A stretch of 64,000 nucleotides of DNA from NCBI RefSeq assembly GCF_025766255.1, contig NW_026516758.1:62001-126000 (forward strand). Direction: 5' to 3'. A program made the position numbers and the translations under genes. The notes beneath the pieces were generated by a model. The model did not search any database and was not told the DNA's origin. It worked only from the letters and a program-made list of their open reading frames with translations. This document shows, one piece after another, positions 45,652 to 57,920 of the stretch; the first letter of the stretch is position 1, and each line of letters opens with the position of its first letter. Origin of the DNA: Zychaea mexicana. Taxonomy: Eukaryota; Mucoromycota; Mucoromycetes; Mucorales; Lichtheimiaceae.

Positions 45652-48372
45652 TTAAAGCATCGCCTCCATTTCGCTTTTGTATGTATAGATCTTGACACTG
45701 CCATCTGATTTGTAGATAAAAATAATAAGTAATGAATAATACACATAACGCATTCAGCGAATTAATCCACTTACCATCACCACATGAGAAAAGCAAAGGC
45801 CGGTATGGATGGAAAATCACGTCTCTAACTTCCATGTCTACCAACATCCAAGGTCAGAGATCTGTCTTTATGTATCAACCTCAAGAAGTGTATCTGGAAA
45901 ATGATGACTCACCTTCGTGCTCCTTCAATATTGCCGTAAGCTGACCACTGGACATATTGAACACGAAGATTTGTCCGTAAATGGTGGGTGCTAAAAGATA
46001 TCGACCGTTTGATGTAATCTTGACCAACCATGAATTTGCATGATAGCTTATTATGATGTATGCCACAATCTCGGGTCAATAAACCACATATTGCTTTTCA
46101 ATCGTGTTCCAACAAAAGGAAAAAAAAATAGAAGTTGTCCCTTACTCCTCATGACTAAACTTCTTGACTTGATCCAACTGAAATTTACCGCCGCGGACAT
46201 TTGGGTATGTTAACTTGTGTAATGTGCAAGTGTTCGGAATCGAGGCTGCATATATTACAATACCCTATTTAGGTTAATCGGCAGAAAACAAAACCGATAG
46301 AGTAGTTACACGAAGATTTTGTGCCCCCAAGAAGAAACTTACAAATGCCTTCACCAACATCACACATTTCAGCACCACGGCTAATAAACCATGCATGTTG
46401 CTGTTGCTGCTGCTGCTGCTGCTCTTCGTTTTTGTTGCTAGAATACGCTTCTTGTTCTTGTTCCTGCTCTTGCTCAGGGGCGTCTAGCCAACGAACAAAC
46501 TTGCCACAATCGCAGTACGATGAATACATGTCTTCAAACGTTTGCAGTAGCTATATAACTATTAGTCACAGTGTTCTGTCATCGTATAATAAATATCTCG
46601 GTGTTCCATTTTCCGTAAATTGCACGTACCAAAGAGTCTTCAAAATCATAGAGGCGCAAATGACCATCACATGCTGCCAGAAAGAACTTGTTGCCCGTGT
46701 TTGGAAGAAAAGAAACCGTGAATGCCATGCAAGTGATCCCATCCTCCATTCGTGTTGATTCCTTTAGTGTGCTATGTATTTTATAAAACCCATTCAATAC
46801 GTTCTGTGCACTTCAATCCCATCGCAAATCTACATAGTAGATGTGTGCTTTCAACTTAAAGAGCGTATATACTGCAAGGAAAACAACTTACATCCAATCA
46901 TTATCCATACACCACTTGATGATATACCCGTCCTGGCTTGTCGTGATGTAGTAGTGCTCTTCTTTAAACGTGAGTGCTTTAATACAAAGGATTTCTTCTG
47001 CATGTCCTTCCAATTGAGATACCCGATGACCAGTCTCAATATTGAAAATCTGTGGTATAATCATATCAATATTTATTTATTTTCTTCCTCCCTTATCCAT
47101 TCCAGCAATCACTGTGGTAAGCTTTGTAGATCATACCTTGACGGGACAGGGCAAGATATGATTGTCCTCATCCTGTGCCGACCATCGAAACCTGTCTTTC
47201 AATTTACCACCTGCAACCAACAACTCTTGACTATCAACAAATTGACCACAATAGAATTCTTCAATATTATCTTCACTCATGTCTCGGAGTCGTCGGACCA
47301 TCTTAAACTCGTTTGTGACGTCCCAGAGCTTGACAGCGCCCACGCTTGAGAACGTGGCAAGGATCGTGCCATCTGGCGAAAGTGTCATGCCAGCAATGGC
47401 CGCTATTTTGAATTTATAAGAAAGGGAGCCCATTTGTGTTTAAGGATCGACAAGCAGCAACGTAATTTTAGCTTATATCTAGTCACCTTGGTCACTTATA
47501 TGGTAGCTGAGGGTGGTCAAGGAATGGTCTTGATTGATTATGTCAAGCATTGGATATTCAGTGTCGGCATGGAAACGCCAAAACGTATCCGGATACTGCT
47601 TTGACAGACTGTTGACTGTTTCAGGGTCATACACATAGTCTTCAATACGTGGACGTGGTGGAACAATCGGTTGTTGCTATATACACCCCAACAGATTATC
47701 AAAAAGAAGTACGATATGATGTGTAAGCTTTCGAAGAATAACCATGTTATGCTCTCGCCAAGAACACAAAGGAAAAAAAGACGCCGAGTGGAAAACAACA
47801 ACCTTGACACGTCCTCTCTTCGTCTTTGTCTTTGTTTTGGTTACACCACACCCTCGTCTGCGTTTTCTTCCACGGCCCCGACCGCCGCTTCCTTTGCCTA
47901 GAACAGTGCTATTGACGAGCTGTGCAGTGGTCATGTTGGTGCGCTTGTTGCGAAGAGGAGGAAGCAGATCGGCTTGATCAAGTAAGTCATCAGTGTCAAC
48001 CTCATCAATTTCGTCACTTGAGCTGTTGTTATTGTTATCGGTGCTGATTGTCGAAGGCGTGTCATCGTTATTGATATCAGAGACTTCGCCCTGGGGCAGT
48101 GCTTTGCGCTTCCGTAGCTTTCGCGTTTCCTTTGTTATAAGTTGCGCAATTTTGCTGGTTGAATCTAAGGATGATGGTAGCAGGCCTGGTACTGGTTGTG
48201 GCGAGGGCGGTGATGATGACGGCACGTCTTTTGTTGTCGTTGTTGCTGGCTGTATGTTAGCAATGGCCTCATCTTCGTCCGTCTTTGGTGGCTCGTCTGG
48301 TGTTTTGAGAGATAGACTTGTCAGTGGTGGAGGGGAATCACCATCCACAATAATCATTTCGTTTTCAGACAT
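45652..48372 (-). CDS. Nuclear WD40-repeat protein, ten exons
   Basis: Exons (minus): 48372-47803, 47676-47487, 47402-47137, 47049-46892, 46771-46630, 46550-46343, 46245-46146, 46046-45913, 45837-45775 and 45704-45652. All phases match, giving 627 residues. The N-terminal 190 residues are disordered and acidic, ending in a basic RGRGRKRRRG / TKTKTKTKRG stretch that is a likely nuclear signal. From about 190 the protein becomes globular (YVYDPETVNSLSKQYP). WD40-type blades then follow, with MTLSPDGTILATFSSVG, TTSQDGYIIKWCMD, FFLAACDGHLRLYD, ITSNGRYLLAPTIYGQIF and FHPYRPLLFSCGDDGSVKI. A poly-Gln insert sits between blades. WD40 propellers hold complexes together; I cannot name the complex. The first donor (GTTGTT) is weak, so the first junction is the least certain. 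Confidence 0.85.
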
Positions 48373-48500
48373 GATGATGCTTAGAAGAAGAAGAGTGAAA
48401 AGATATGAACGAGAAAGAAAAAGGGAGGAAAAAGAATTGTTGTTATTTGTTTGATTGCTTTGAATGATGGGTACACAAGAAACGCAGGCAGTGGAAGAGC

Positions 48501-49723
48501 TCAGTGGATTTTAGGATACACGTCTGTTCTCCGATGGTTCATCACTGGCATTTCCGTTCTCACTTTTTTCAGGTAGTCCAAGTCAATAGGCGCAATAGCA
48601 ATACTCGGTGAGATGCCATCTCCACATCGAGCAAGAATAGTACCCCATGGATCGACGATCTAACATATCATTGTTATGGAATAAGTATGAACCTAGTTTT
48701 CTTTTCCTGGAAAGCGAGTTCCCACATCTACTCCCCAACCCCCACCCCTCTCCGTCCTCCTTGACACTTTACCATCGCGTTGCCATAGCTGGTCCGCTTT
48801 GCGTTATGCTGGCCAATCTGAGCTGCTGCGATTACATAGCTTTGTGTCTCGATAGCACGAGCCCGTAACAAGGGTTCTACATTTAGAAAAAAAAAACAGT
48901 TGGTGTATTGTCAGTGTCACCGACCATGCATGCTGTATGACTAGAACGTTTTAAACTTGCGCATATCTATTTACCCCAATGCGCCATGCCCGTTTTGACC
49001 GTAAAAGCGCTAGGAAATGTCAGAATATCTGCGCCACGACGTCGCTGTGCAATGGATAGCTCTGCAAAACGAAGATCGTAGCATGTTTGCTGGCCCACTT
49101 TCCCAATAGGTGTGGCTACTGGATCCGGAATCGTGTTGCCAGCAAATGTCGAATCGCTTTCCATCAACCGTGGACCATTTTTGATATCGACCTTAAACAA
49201 ATGGATTTTGCGGTACACCGAGACGATATCTCCATCAGCATCAATGGTCAAATGCGAATTATATATATGAGTGGGCGAAGGGCTCTGTATTACAAAACAT
49301 AGCAGAGAAGTTCAGTAATACAAATCAAGTGTTAGCCTCTGTTAAAACCCTTTATTTTCACCTTTTCATGCACACCGACAGAAACCCATATCCGCTTATC
49401 GCGTGCGGAATCTTGTAAACTTTTCACAAATGAAGAATCGCCTAAACTGGTTGTCAGCTGTATTGATTCTGCTGCTGACTCGGCAATAAAATCGGAAGCT
49501 TCAGGAAAGAAGACGGCCTAGCATAGTTCTCTTTTTTCAATATTGAACAGCAGTAAAACAAGTAGTTGACGCGATCCCCGGGGGGCTTAAAGAGGAGCAC
49601 ACTCGGACTTACTTTAGCACCCTGAGAAGCAGCACGATCTACTAATTCACTACATATGGCGGCATTTCGGGTAATGACAGAAGACGCGCAAAACTGAGCA
49701 ACAGCAGCAAAGGGCCAAGTCAT
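48501..49723 (-). CDS. NIT1: Nit1-type carbon-nitrogen hydrolase (deaminated glutathione amidase)
   Basis: Exons (minus) 49723-49613, 49517-49362, 49284-48975, 48876-48773 and 48659-48501, giving 279 residues, the normal size. It belongs to the nitrilase superfamily branch that contains Nit1/Nit2. Nit1 hydrolyses deaminated glutathione formed by transaminase side reactions, a metabolite-repair step in cytosol and mitochondria. The catalytic Glu-Lys-Cys triad is present: E43 in FFPEASDF, K115 in YRKIHLF, and C157 in QQTCYDLRF. Other family marks are [34 protein letters not shown] and [11 protein letters not shown]. The start at 49723 gives the usual short N-terminus ([12 protein letters not shown]). 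There is no clear mitochondrial leader. Nit1 is favoured over Nit2 by overall look, not by any decisive residue. Confidence 0.88.
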
Positions 49724-50719
49724 TTCTTTCCAGGCTGCAAAATGAAAGCGGACGGTCGGCCAAGTAAGTATAGGTATAACCTACTGTTCAAGTTTGCAAT
49801 AGTTACACCAAACACAAACTAAAGAAAAGGTTACACCAACAGCGGCACCTCTCCACTTGTCAGTCTACACGTCAGCCAGTCAGTACGATCTATTCAGCGT
49901 TGTCGCGTCGTAGAGACACTACACGTCTTTTACATTATCATTGCAGATATAACTACGGTATATACTGTGCATAACTCACTCAATGGCACGGGATGTTTTC
50001 GTGACCGCACCCATCTATTGAAAATCGGACGTCTCAACATCAAATATGGCGGACTCGTCCGTCCGGGACTCCGGCGCATGTGAGATGGTGTGTCGATAGT
50101 ATATGCTACTTGGGTATTTAAAGCTCAAGAGAAAAGGTCCATGACTTTAGTCAAGTACCACGTGTGGTATACAGCATTCTATGGGCGTCTCCGCTTCAAA
50201 AATTACAGCTGCAGCAGCTTTGCTGAGATGATGATGGGTTATGCTGCGTGCTTATGCATGAATAACCACTAATGCTGCGACATCGCACTTCTTTCCCTGC
50301 CGATCCTATGACACACAGTTTCGTTTTGTTGGGAAAAAAACAAGTTGTTGACGATGGTGTATAGTGTGCATCCTTCAAAGAACTGGACAGCCAACCCACT
50401 ACACCGAAACAAAGGCGGTCTATACACCTTGTTTCGATGACGTAATGGTTTCATCCAAGCATACATTTTCGTTCGTGAGAAGCCCAGAACCCAAGAACGC
50501 GTCTCGGTTATACTTGACCGCTTGCTTGCTTTTTTTCCCTCGCTTTTCAATCGTTCTTTTTTTTTCAACTTTTTACTTTTTTTTTCTTTTTCCAGCATAC
50601 GCACACACACGCCTTCATTTCGTCAACTACTTTATCTATAACTTGCATTCCGTACCACTGACCTTTTGTCTTTGCAGACCGCTCCATTCCTTGCCCAGCA
50701 TATACGAAAAAAGCACACA
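49724..50719. promoter_or_regulatory. Divergent intergenic region
   Basis: About 1 kb between NIT1 (-) and the 661-aa coiled-coil gene (+). A long T-rich tract (50525-50600) and a TTTGCAG (acceptor-like) at 50673-50679 suggest that the plus gene may have a 5' UTR intron. No coding gene seen. Confidence 0.4.
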
Positions 50720-52372
50720 ATGTACAGTCCAGCTGCCAATCGTCTTCGGGATGCCACTGCTGCGGTGAGAACACGCTCGCCACTGGGAACGCCTCCACTA
50801 TCTGCTTTTGAACCGACAGCGAGCAACTTGGCATCTTCACCGCACAGCGACGCAATACAGAGACCGGGTTCATCTTCAATAACTACAGCAGCAACAGGCG
50901 GTGCTACATCTTCCTCGGATCAATTAAACAATATCTTTAATGCAGTGCGACAGCAGGTAGGTTTCTTTCTTTTTCAATTCACAAACCATGTTTATGCATA
51001 CTAGAGTAGTCTAACAACTCAACCTTCTTGATAGATACAAAAATGGGGCGAGAATGCCAAGTGGAAGATTGATCTTGTACTGCTGGATAACAGCCAAAGC
51101 CGTCAAGATTCACCGTCGCTACGAGCCCAACAACAACAACAACAGCCATCATCACCATCAGCTTCATCGACATCACAGAACTTACGGGTAACGACGGCCG
51201 TAGGTCACCAGGGATACATGTTGCCCGTATCCAATTCAACCCAGTATCCGGTATGGAAAGAAAATTGTGAATCACGAGTTATTCTATTTGGTGCATGACT
51301 CTGCCCGTTCTTCTACGCGAACGCGCTTTCTCTCGAATAACAGAAGAGGGCAACGGCTTGTTTCACTAAAACACGCGTCTTCAAATTTAGATGGACTATA
51401 CTGCTCCAGCAACCATACCAAACGACATGTATGCAGAAGATCTTCGACAACAGGTAAAACTTGTTTGTGTGTTTCCACCGACGGCGGCGGCGGAGGAGGA
51501 GGAGGAGAAAAGATCCTGCAACTCAATGCACATACTTGATGCTTTTAGTTAAACGATTCACTTGAACGCCAACGCTATCTTGAGAGCATCGTACGATCAC
51601 AAGCTGAGCAAATACATTATTCGCAAGCGTATCCACCAGACGCGAATAAGGCCATTGAAACCATGCGAAGCATATACATGATGTCGGTAAGTTTTGTAAT
51701 TCTTTTTTTCAGTTATTTTTGGAAATAGCAGTAAGGTAGGAGTTTTGACCTAAATTATGCTAATGAACCGACACTGTTCTTGACCATCAATAGGAAAACG
51801 AACAAAAGCTACGGTATCTCGTTGACACCAAAGTCTTACACAAAGACATGGAGGCGTTGTCAAGGAAACTCAAGCGAGTGACATCGACATTGAACAGCAT
51901 AGAGACCATGGAGCTGCCTCCAAAGGTAAGATTGAATTACGGTGCGGGTTTCAGAAACATGGTGTCTAATTGGATGGTGTATGTTTCGGGCTGTCTTTAG
52001 GATTCTCAGCTTACGATGGAAACGTTGTTGGATGAGCGAAAACTTTTGAAACGAAAGCTTCATCTAGCCGAATTACGAATCACTGCACGCGACGCTGAAA
52101 TCGATTATCTACAACAGCTTGTTAAAACAAGCAACGAACAACAGCCACCAGCACAGCCATCAGCGCCTTCGTTCTATCCGCATTATGAGGCTAGTCCGCT
52201 AATACGTTCACCCAAACCCCCGCATCAGCAAGCGTTTGGCTCATCACCGAAACGCGGACCCCCTTACTTATTCCAGCAACAGTATTCGCCAAAAATGCGA
52301 CATGATATACGGCCTCCTCCAATGTCACAACAGCAACAGCAACTACCAGAACAAAAAGAAACAAGTAGTCCT

Positions 52373-52407
<35 letters not shown>

Positions 52408-53200
52408 ACAGCAGCAGCACATGTCTGCATTGGAGAGCCTTGGCATTGTTGCTGACCGTATGCTAAGCGACCCTGGCTTTACAGGACAAGATAAGGCACA
52501 ACAAAAAGAGACCGTCGATGCAAAGAGCAGCAAAGACAACAGCCCAAAATATGACATCAATCGGTCGAAGCGGTCCATCGACTCGGCTAACGCTCTACTG
52601 TCCATGCCAACAACGCTCATGTTTCCAACGCAGAATCCCGAAAGCAATGCTGACACTAGCACAGGGAGTAGTAGCAAAAACAAGGAGCCACCTGGCACAG
52701 ACGTTACCATGACAGAAGCTAGCGCACAAAATCTGGAGCAGGAGCAGCGTCTTAAAAAAGCACGCGTTGAACGCTCCTCTAATAACAACACAAGTGGTAG
52801 AAACGATGAAGAGCAACAACAACCCAACGCGAGTCAATCGCCTTCCATAGCAGCCTTATTGGACCAACCATCACCAACAGCAAACACTTCTGCTGGTGGC
52901 AAGAATGCTTCTTCCTCAAAACATACAGCGAATAATCATCAAAGACGGACAGCAACAGCACCACAGCAATTTTCACCTCATGCCACACCTCCTCTTGCGC
53001 CTGCATATGAATCCGACCCTCGAAGCCAACCTCATCATCATCATCATCATCATCATAATCATCAACCCGTCGTTCCCGAAGAGCGCCTACCGCCTCCTGC
53101 ACCTGGCTATCGACCGCCTTCGCCCGCATCCACGCCCAAAGGACGACGCCATTCTGCACAACAAATCAATCGCACGAGCAATGCAAGTCATAACGTATAA
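50720..53200 (+). CDS. Coiled-coil, Gln/Ser-rich protein, 661 aa
   Basis: Exons 50720-50956, 51035-51250, 51391-51453, 51549-51686, 51794-51925 and 52001-53200. All five introns (75-140 nt) are GT-AG and all are phase 0. Splicing joins a small ordered unit (IQKWGENAKWKIDLVLLD, exon 2) to a coiled coil of about 120 residues across exons 4-6 (LERQRYLESIVRSQAEQI; KLRYLVDTKVLHKDMEAL; LLDERKLLKRKLHLAELRI). The remaining 330 residues are disordered: poly-Gln, Pro-rich and a His tract, with Ser-Pro and Thr-Pro sites and a basic PKGRRHSAQQ near the end. I recognise no family. An adaptor or regulator is plausible, but this is inference. The ATG at 50720 is taken as start because upstream in-frame sequence is pyrimidine-rich leader. 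Confidence 0.75.
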
Positions 53201-53480
53201 TTCATCATAATAAACATTTCACATTAAGCGCAGCATCCAGATACATATTTACTTGTGTGACAGCCAAAATTTTAGCTCATTCTAACTCTCTCGCGCGCGC
53301 GGTACGCTTTGTTACACCTTCTTTTAAAGATCTCTCTTCTCTTCCACTTCATTTTATTTTTTTTTCTCTCTCTTTTTTTTTACACTACTACTACTACTAC
53401 TACTACAACTACACTTTTGTTCAATAGCAATAAAAAAAAGCATTCAATTTTCTTTAAAAAAACATACACAAAAACCAACC
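53201..53480. promoter_or_regulatory. CT/T-rich leader of the NC2-alpha gene
   Basis: T/C-rich sequence with an ACT repeat at about 53384-53405 and a (GC)n run, CGCGCGCGCGG, at 53291-53301. Confidence 0.4.
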
Positions 53481-54198
53481 ATGAAGAAGAAATATAAAAC
53501 CAAATTCCCAGTTGTAAGTACTTGCAGAAACTGTGCGGGTGAAGAAAAGAACAGAAAGGAAGTTTTTTTTTCCTCCACCAGTTGAAATGAGAGGAAGAAG
53601 TTTGCTAATGATTAAGGATTCGTTACATTTTCTTTTAGGCACGAATTAAAAAGATCATGCAATTAGACGAAGATGTCGGCAAAGTAGCACAAGCAACGCC
53701 AGTATTAATCTGTAAGTTTATTAGTAGTGCTCGCCCCCCTCCACCCTTCAAAGTTTCCGAAGTGTTAGCGGTAGTTTTTTTTTACTAATTGTGAAATCAG
53801 CCAAAGCTCTGGAATTGTTCATGCAATCGTTAATCGACCAAGCGTGCCAGGAAACAAGACAACGGAATGCCAAACGTTTATCAGCTGCTCACTTGTAAGT
53901 TTGTCTTTCACAGATATAAAGAGCTGTTGGAGGGGGGAGAGGGGGGGGGAAAGGAAGAGAAGAGAAGAACAAAGAAATGTGCAGGATATTGAAAAGGGAA
54001 ATTGGTAGAAAAAAGACGATCGAAACAGTGGAGCAGTTCGACTTTCTAAAGGACGTGGTCGCCAACATACCCGATCCAATCGAACCGTCAGCATCGTCAG
54101 CTGCAGCAGCAGGAGAGGATGATGGTGAATCCAAACCTACCCGATCCAGTCGACGCTCAAAGAAAGCAGTTGCTAAGGATGAGCCAATGGACATGTAA
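53481..54198 (+). CDS. DRAP1: NC2-alpha / DRAP1 (Bur6) histone-fold corepressor
   Basis: Exons 53481-53513, 53639-53711, 53801-53894 and 54009-54198, giving 129 residues. The joined histone fold reads FPVARIKKIMQLDEDVGKVA, then PVLISKALELFMQSLIDQAC, RNAKRLSAAHLKKTIETVEQ and FDFLKDVVANIPDP. This is the alpha subunit of Negative Cofactor 2, which with Dr1 (NC2-beta) clamps TBP on TATA DNA and controls Pol II start in the nucleus. I chose the third acceptor at 54007-54008 (GGTAG) because it gives AAHLKKTIETVEQFDF with family spacing. The nearer AG at 53983-53984 would insert extra residues. The C-terminus is acidic/Ser-rich and ends in a basic patch (RSSRRSKKAVAK). Human DRAP1 is longer; fungal Bur6 proteins are close to this size. 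Confidence 0.9.
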
Positions 54199-54206
54199 TT
54201 AGAATA

Positions 54207-54258
54207 TTCTCTCTCTCTCTCTCTCTTTCTCTCTTTCTCTCTTTCTCTCTTTCTCTCT
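54207..54258. repeat. CT / CTTT microsatellite
   Basis: Begins nine bases after the NC2-alpha stop: (CT)n then repeated TTTCTCTC. Probably in the 3' UTR. Confidence 0.9.
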
Positions 54259-54977
54259 GTGTATAGCTGAACATTTCATCCTCTTTCTCCTCCTTTGTCT
54301 TCCTCCTCATCGTCACCCATCAAACGCCCACTCTCTTTGCCATTTTCATCGCTTTTATTCCTCGCTTACTCCAACCTTTCCATACAGTAGTAAAGCACCA
54401 GGTCAATTGATGCGTTTCGTTTTGTTGTGGATTTGTCACTTTCTGGGAGCTTTTTGCTAGCTTTTGTAAAAGGAGTTGAAGGGATTCAAACTATGCGGGT
54501 TATAAGCATCGAGAGGATGGTCACCAGAGAAGGAGAGAAGCTTATTGCAGAGAGTTACAGATACAATGTCATCAGTACTGTTTCTCTCAAGTTTAAACAT
54601 GTTGCATCGTCCAATAATCTAGACAACTCTGCAGAAAAGGCTCGAGACCGGTCTCGTTTTAACAATTTGTGATTCGACAAGTATCGGCAACAGCGTCAGC
54701 ACCACCCGAAGAACCATTGCTTGTGCATCGTACAACACCGGATACGGCGATATCTTCATATAATCCACAAACCCAGCTATAGGTATTATGATAGCAACGG
54801 GCATCAGCGGACAAATAGTCATGCAGCATTGGAGAGCAAAACCCGAATCGGGAGTAAGTCGGAAAGGGTTGACAGAAAGCAGGAGGATGCAAGCCTAGAA
54901 ATTGAGTACATAGTCCCCATTTCTTATATTTGGCGAGAAGAACTTTCATGTATTGTAGCAAAAAAAGGTCTTAAAGA

Positions 54978-55364
54978 TTAATAAAGATAACACAAGGTAG
55001 CTGACAATACGACCGACACAAGGGTGCTTGAAACGGGATATGATATCTGTGATGACGAGGAATCGTAGATACTGCTGGGTATAGGTGTTTCGGTTGCGAT
55101 TTGCGTGCTAGGCAGTTGGGCCCCAGAGTCGACGTTATTAAAGGATGGTCCTGCTGTAGGCACGCTTTCCTCTACAGCAGTGATACGTGATACAATTTGT
55201 GTTGCAGAAGTTGATGAATGTCCATGTACTGTATGTGCTGCTCTCAAGTAGTAAAATAAAAATAAGCGGATGTCAAACTTACGGGCGACGACTCTTATTT
55301 GGGCAAAACATGCCAAAAGTAAGAGGGTTGTATAGAGCGTCTTTGAAACTTCTCTGAGATTCAT
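54978..55364 (-). CDS. Small secreted, probably GPI-anchored Ser/Thr-rich protein
   Basis: Start at 55364 gives MNLREVSKTLYTTLLLLACF, a signal peptide. Then comes a Ser/Thr/Pro-rich body (TPIPSSIYDSSSSQ) and a hydrophobic C-terminus (SSTLVSVVLSATLCYLY) with a small-residue stretch before it, the pattern of a GPI-anchor signal. A 42-nt intron, 55282-55241 (GTAAGT...GAG), may be removed to give 114 residues. Because 42 is a multiple of three and the intron has no stop, the unspliced form (128 residues) is also open. It is likely a small cell-wall or plasma-membrane surface protein, heavily O-glycosylated. No family is recognised. The frame is also open upstream for 16 codons, but the ATG chosen gives the better signal peptide. 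Confidence 0.6.
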   Translation of the reverse strand: MNLREVSKTLYTTLLLLACFAQIRVVARKFDIRLFLFYYLRAAHTVHGHSSTSATQIVSRITAVEESVPTAGPSFNNVDSGAQLPSTQIATETPIPSSIYDSSSSQISYPVSSTLVSVVLSATLCYLY

Positions 55365-57920
55365 GATATGAATGGAAAAAGGAAAAAAGAGAAAGAAAGA
55401 CAAACGTTGCACATGCTCTCACATTTTATACACTTGCACGCAAAACTTCAAAGTTTAGTCTTCCTGATTCGACATGTCAGCGTCGTACCAAAGCAGATCT
55501 ATGATTTCCTTTTTGTATCAAATTCGCCTTGTCGCTGTCATATGCAGTACGCAATATAAATGTGTACATGTTTGTATGTGTCGTTCAAAATGACGTTTCT
55601 AGAAAAGATAGAGTCTACAGTCGCTTTTTCTGTGGTCCACTTTTCTGTACTTATACAGTAGAAGGAAAGAAATATAAAGTCTGTATGTAGAGTGTGTGAC
55701 CCAACGGACACAAAAACAAGATCACTGTACATAACATCCTTCATTGGTTTAGTCTGCTTTTTGTTTTCTCGTGTGACAAATTTTGAATAACGCAACTTCT
55801 ACAATGATATGCACAGTAGCGTCTTATAATAATACTCCACGTTACGTGTAGTTGCTTTTTGCAACCTTTAAAATACAAAGGATTGAGAAAAGTCATCGAT
55901 TATTGTTACTGTACTCTAACCATATGCAGTGATACACATACCAATAGGTCAATTATCTTTCAGATAATATTGCTATGATAATGACATTTGAGAACATACT
56001 AGCGGTGTCGCAATTTTATCGTAGTGCAATACGTAGTTTATCATACCATTGGCAAACATGTAAGGATATGTCCAACAGATAGATGAGGCAAGATGTAATA
56101 GCGTATATTATATATCATAGGGTTCTTGGTAGGATGCCAAAGCAAGAGGTCGTCGTCAAAAATCTTCTCACTATCATAGATGTAGATTACAAACTGGTTT
56201 AGAGTCACGCTTTGATATAGAAACAACGAGACAAAGCACTTCAAAAGTAGGTAGCATACGAGCATTTTATTCCTCAAGACTTCATAGCTATACTTCATAT
56301 TGAATGATGTTGAATTTATAATAAAGGAGACAAGAGAGCGAGCAAAAGCAGCTACATACATACGTGGTATATACCTCACATAAGCGAGAGCGATGCCCAT
56401 CAATAAGTCTTAAATCAACACAACAAGAGCGCTTAAAGTTGATTATGGATGTGTTCCTCCAGGTGACAATGTTAAATTGACATTTGAAAAACGAGCGACC
56501 CCTGGGAAGTTTATACACCAACTGTTACAAAATCTTAATCTGAGAATCCAGAAAACTGGGCTTTGCCAAATGCTTTTGATCACAGAAGTATGTGTTATTT
56601 CCGTTGCTACTTTCAATATCATTGTTTTGTGCACAGGTATGTATACTTTATTATTTAGATATTGCGAATGCACGCAGTACCATATAACTCTCTCAGAGGA
56701 TGTCTTTCAGGCGACTGCACTGGTGGTGCCCTTGCAGCCAGAGCAATTTGTATTTGGCAAGAAAACAGTTTCATCTTGTGCAACCACACCCGAAAATTAG
56801 TCGCATATTTGGCCAGATACTGTACGGAACTGCTTTAATCATGGAATGAATCATCCCGTACTCTTTATAATTTTTCATATACAGCACCTCGCATGACATT
56901 AGGCTTCGTGTTGCTCATATAGTAGCATTCTATAACGCTCAGGGTATAGGAACGTGGACATGAAACAGCATAAGCTCAGATTATTGAACCTCTATCACGA
57001 ACCATTATTGTTAGACAATAATGCAATAATAATACAAGATCCTACAGTAAAGTCCCTTTTTTTTTCATACATAAATTCTCTGAAAACAAGGGATTGTGAA
57101 AGTTAACGAATACTAGGACAAACTACATATTGCGGAGCAAATATATACGCATATATAGCAGACATGCATAGCGAGGCACTGCTGCGGTTTTCTCATTTAT
57201 GATGTTTATAATTAACGGCGCATACCGACTTTATGATAGCAGCTGTTGTATCCAACATGGTCAATAACACATACTATTTGTTCCGTTACTAGTGATTTCT
57301 GTTACTGTATCATATTATTTCCCTCATAACCTCACGTGGGTCGAGGATTCATTATCCAGGCACATTATGATGTCTTGATGTATTTATCCGATGCATTCAC
57401 CTTTACTGACCTTTACTCACAAACTACATTACTGATCCTCCCGTATAATCATTTATATTAACTCAGCCGTTCAATGCACATACTGGATAGCTGCCAATCA
57501 TATACTGTACCACTTTTTATACAGTAGATAGAGAATTACAGCCGATGCAGTTTTAACCCTGAATTGATCCGTTGGAAGTAAACATGTGGGGATGTAAATT
57601 TCTATTATGTTACTCTTACCATTCTCAAAGTTTCGATGAAGTCATTTGCAAGCTGAAGGTTAATGGATTCGAAATAAAGGGGGTCGACCGCAGCTGTGCG
57701 ATTTACGTATTATCTATCCTAAAAGGTACAGTCAAATTCCAATACAAAAACTCTCAGTCTATACACACTGCGCATCGTTCCTTCCCGCTTAGTTTTACAT
57801 GATGCTTGCTATTTTGTGTATTCCCAAACACATCAATACTGAAATCAAATAATTCATTGAAAGAAAACGATAGTCCTCAAGGTATTATACTTTTGTTATA
57901 GAAATATCACCATCAAAAAT
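55365..57920. other. Long AT-rich gap
   Basis: About 2.5 kb without a gene I can support. The frame at 56477-56800 (+) has a short run (VKLTFEKRATPGKFIHQLL, read from 56471) that looks protein-like but breaks on both sides; it may be a relic. AATAAT-rich sequence occurs at about 57019-57034. Confidence 0.45.

Noticed and set aside
52372..52827. 151-codon antisense frame with poly-Cys
   Set aside because: Reverse reading of CAG/CAA poly-Gln codons.
53895..54008. Earlier acceptor (AG at 53983-53984) for the NC2-alpha last exon
   Set aside because: Would insert residues between AAHL and the KTIETVEQ helix, unlike the family. The later AG at 54007-54008 fits exactly.
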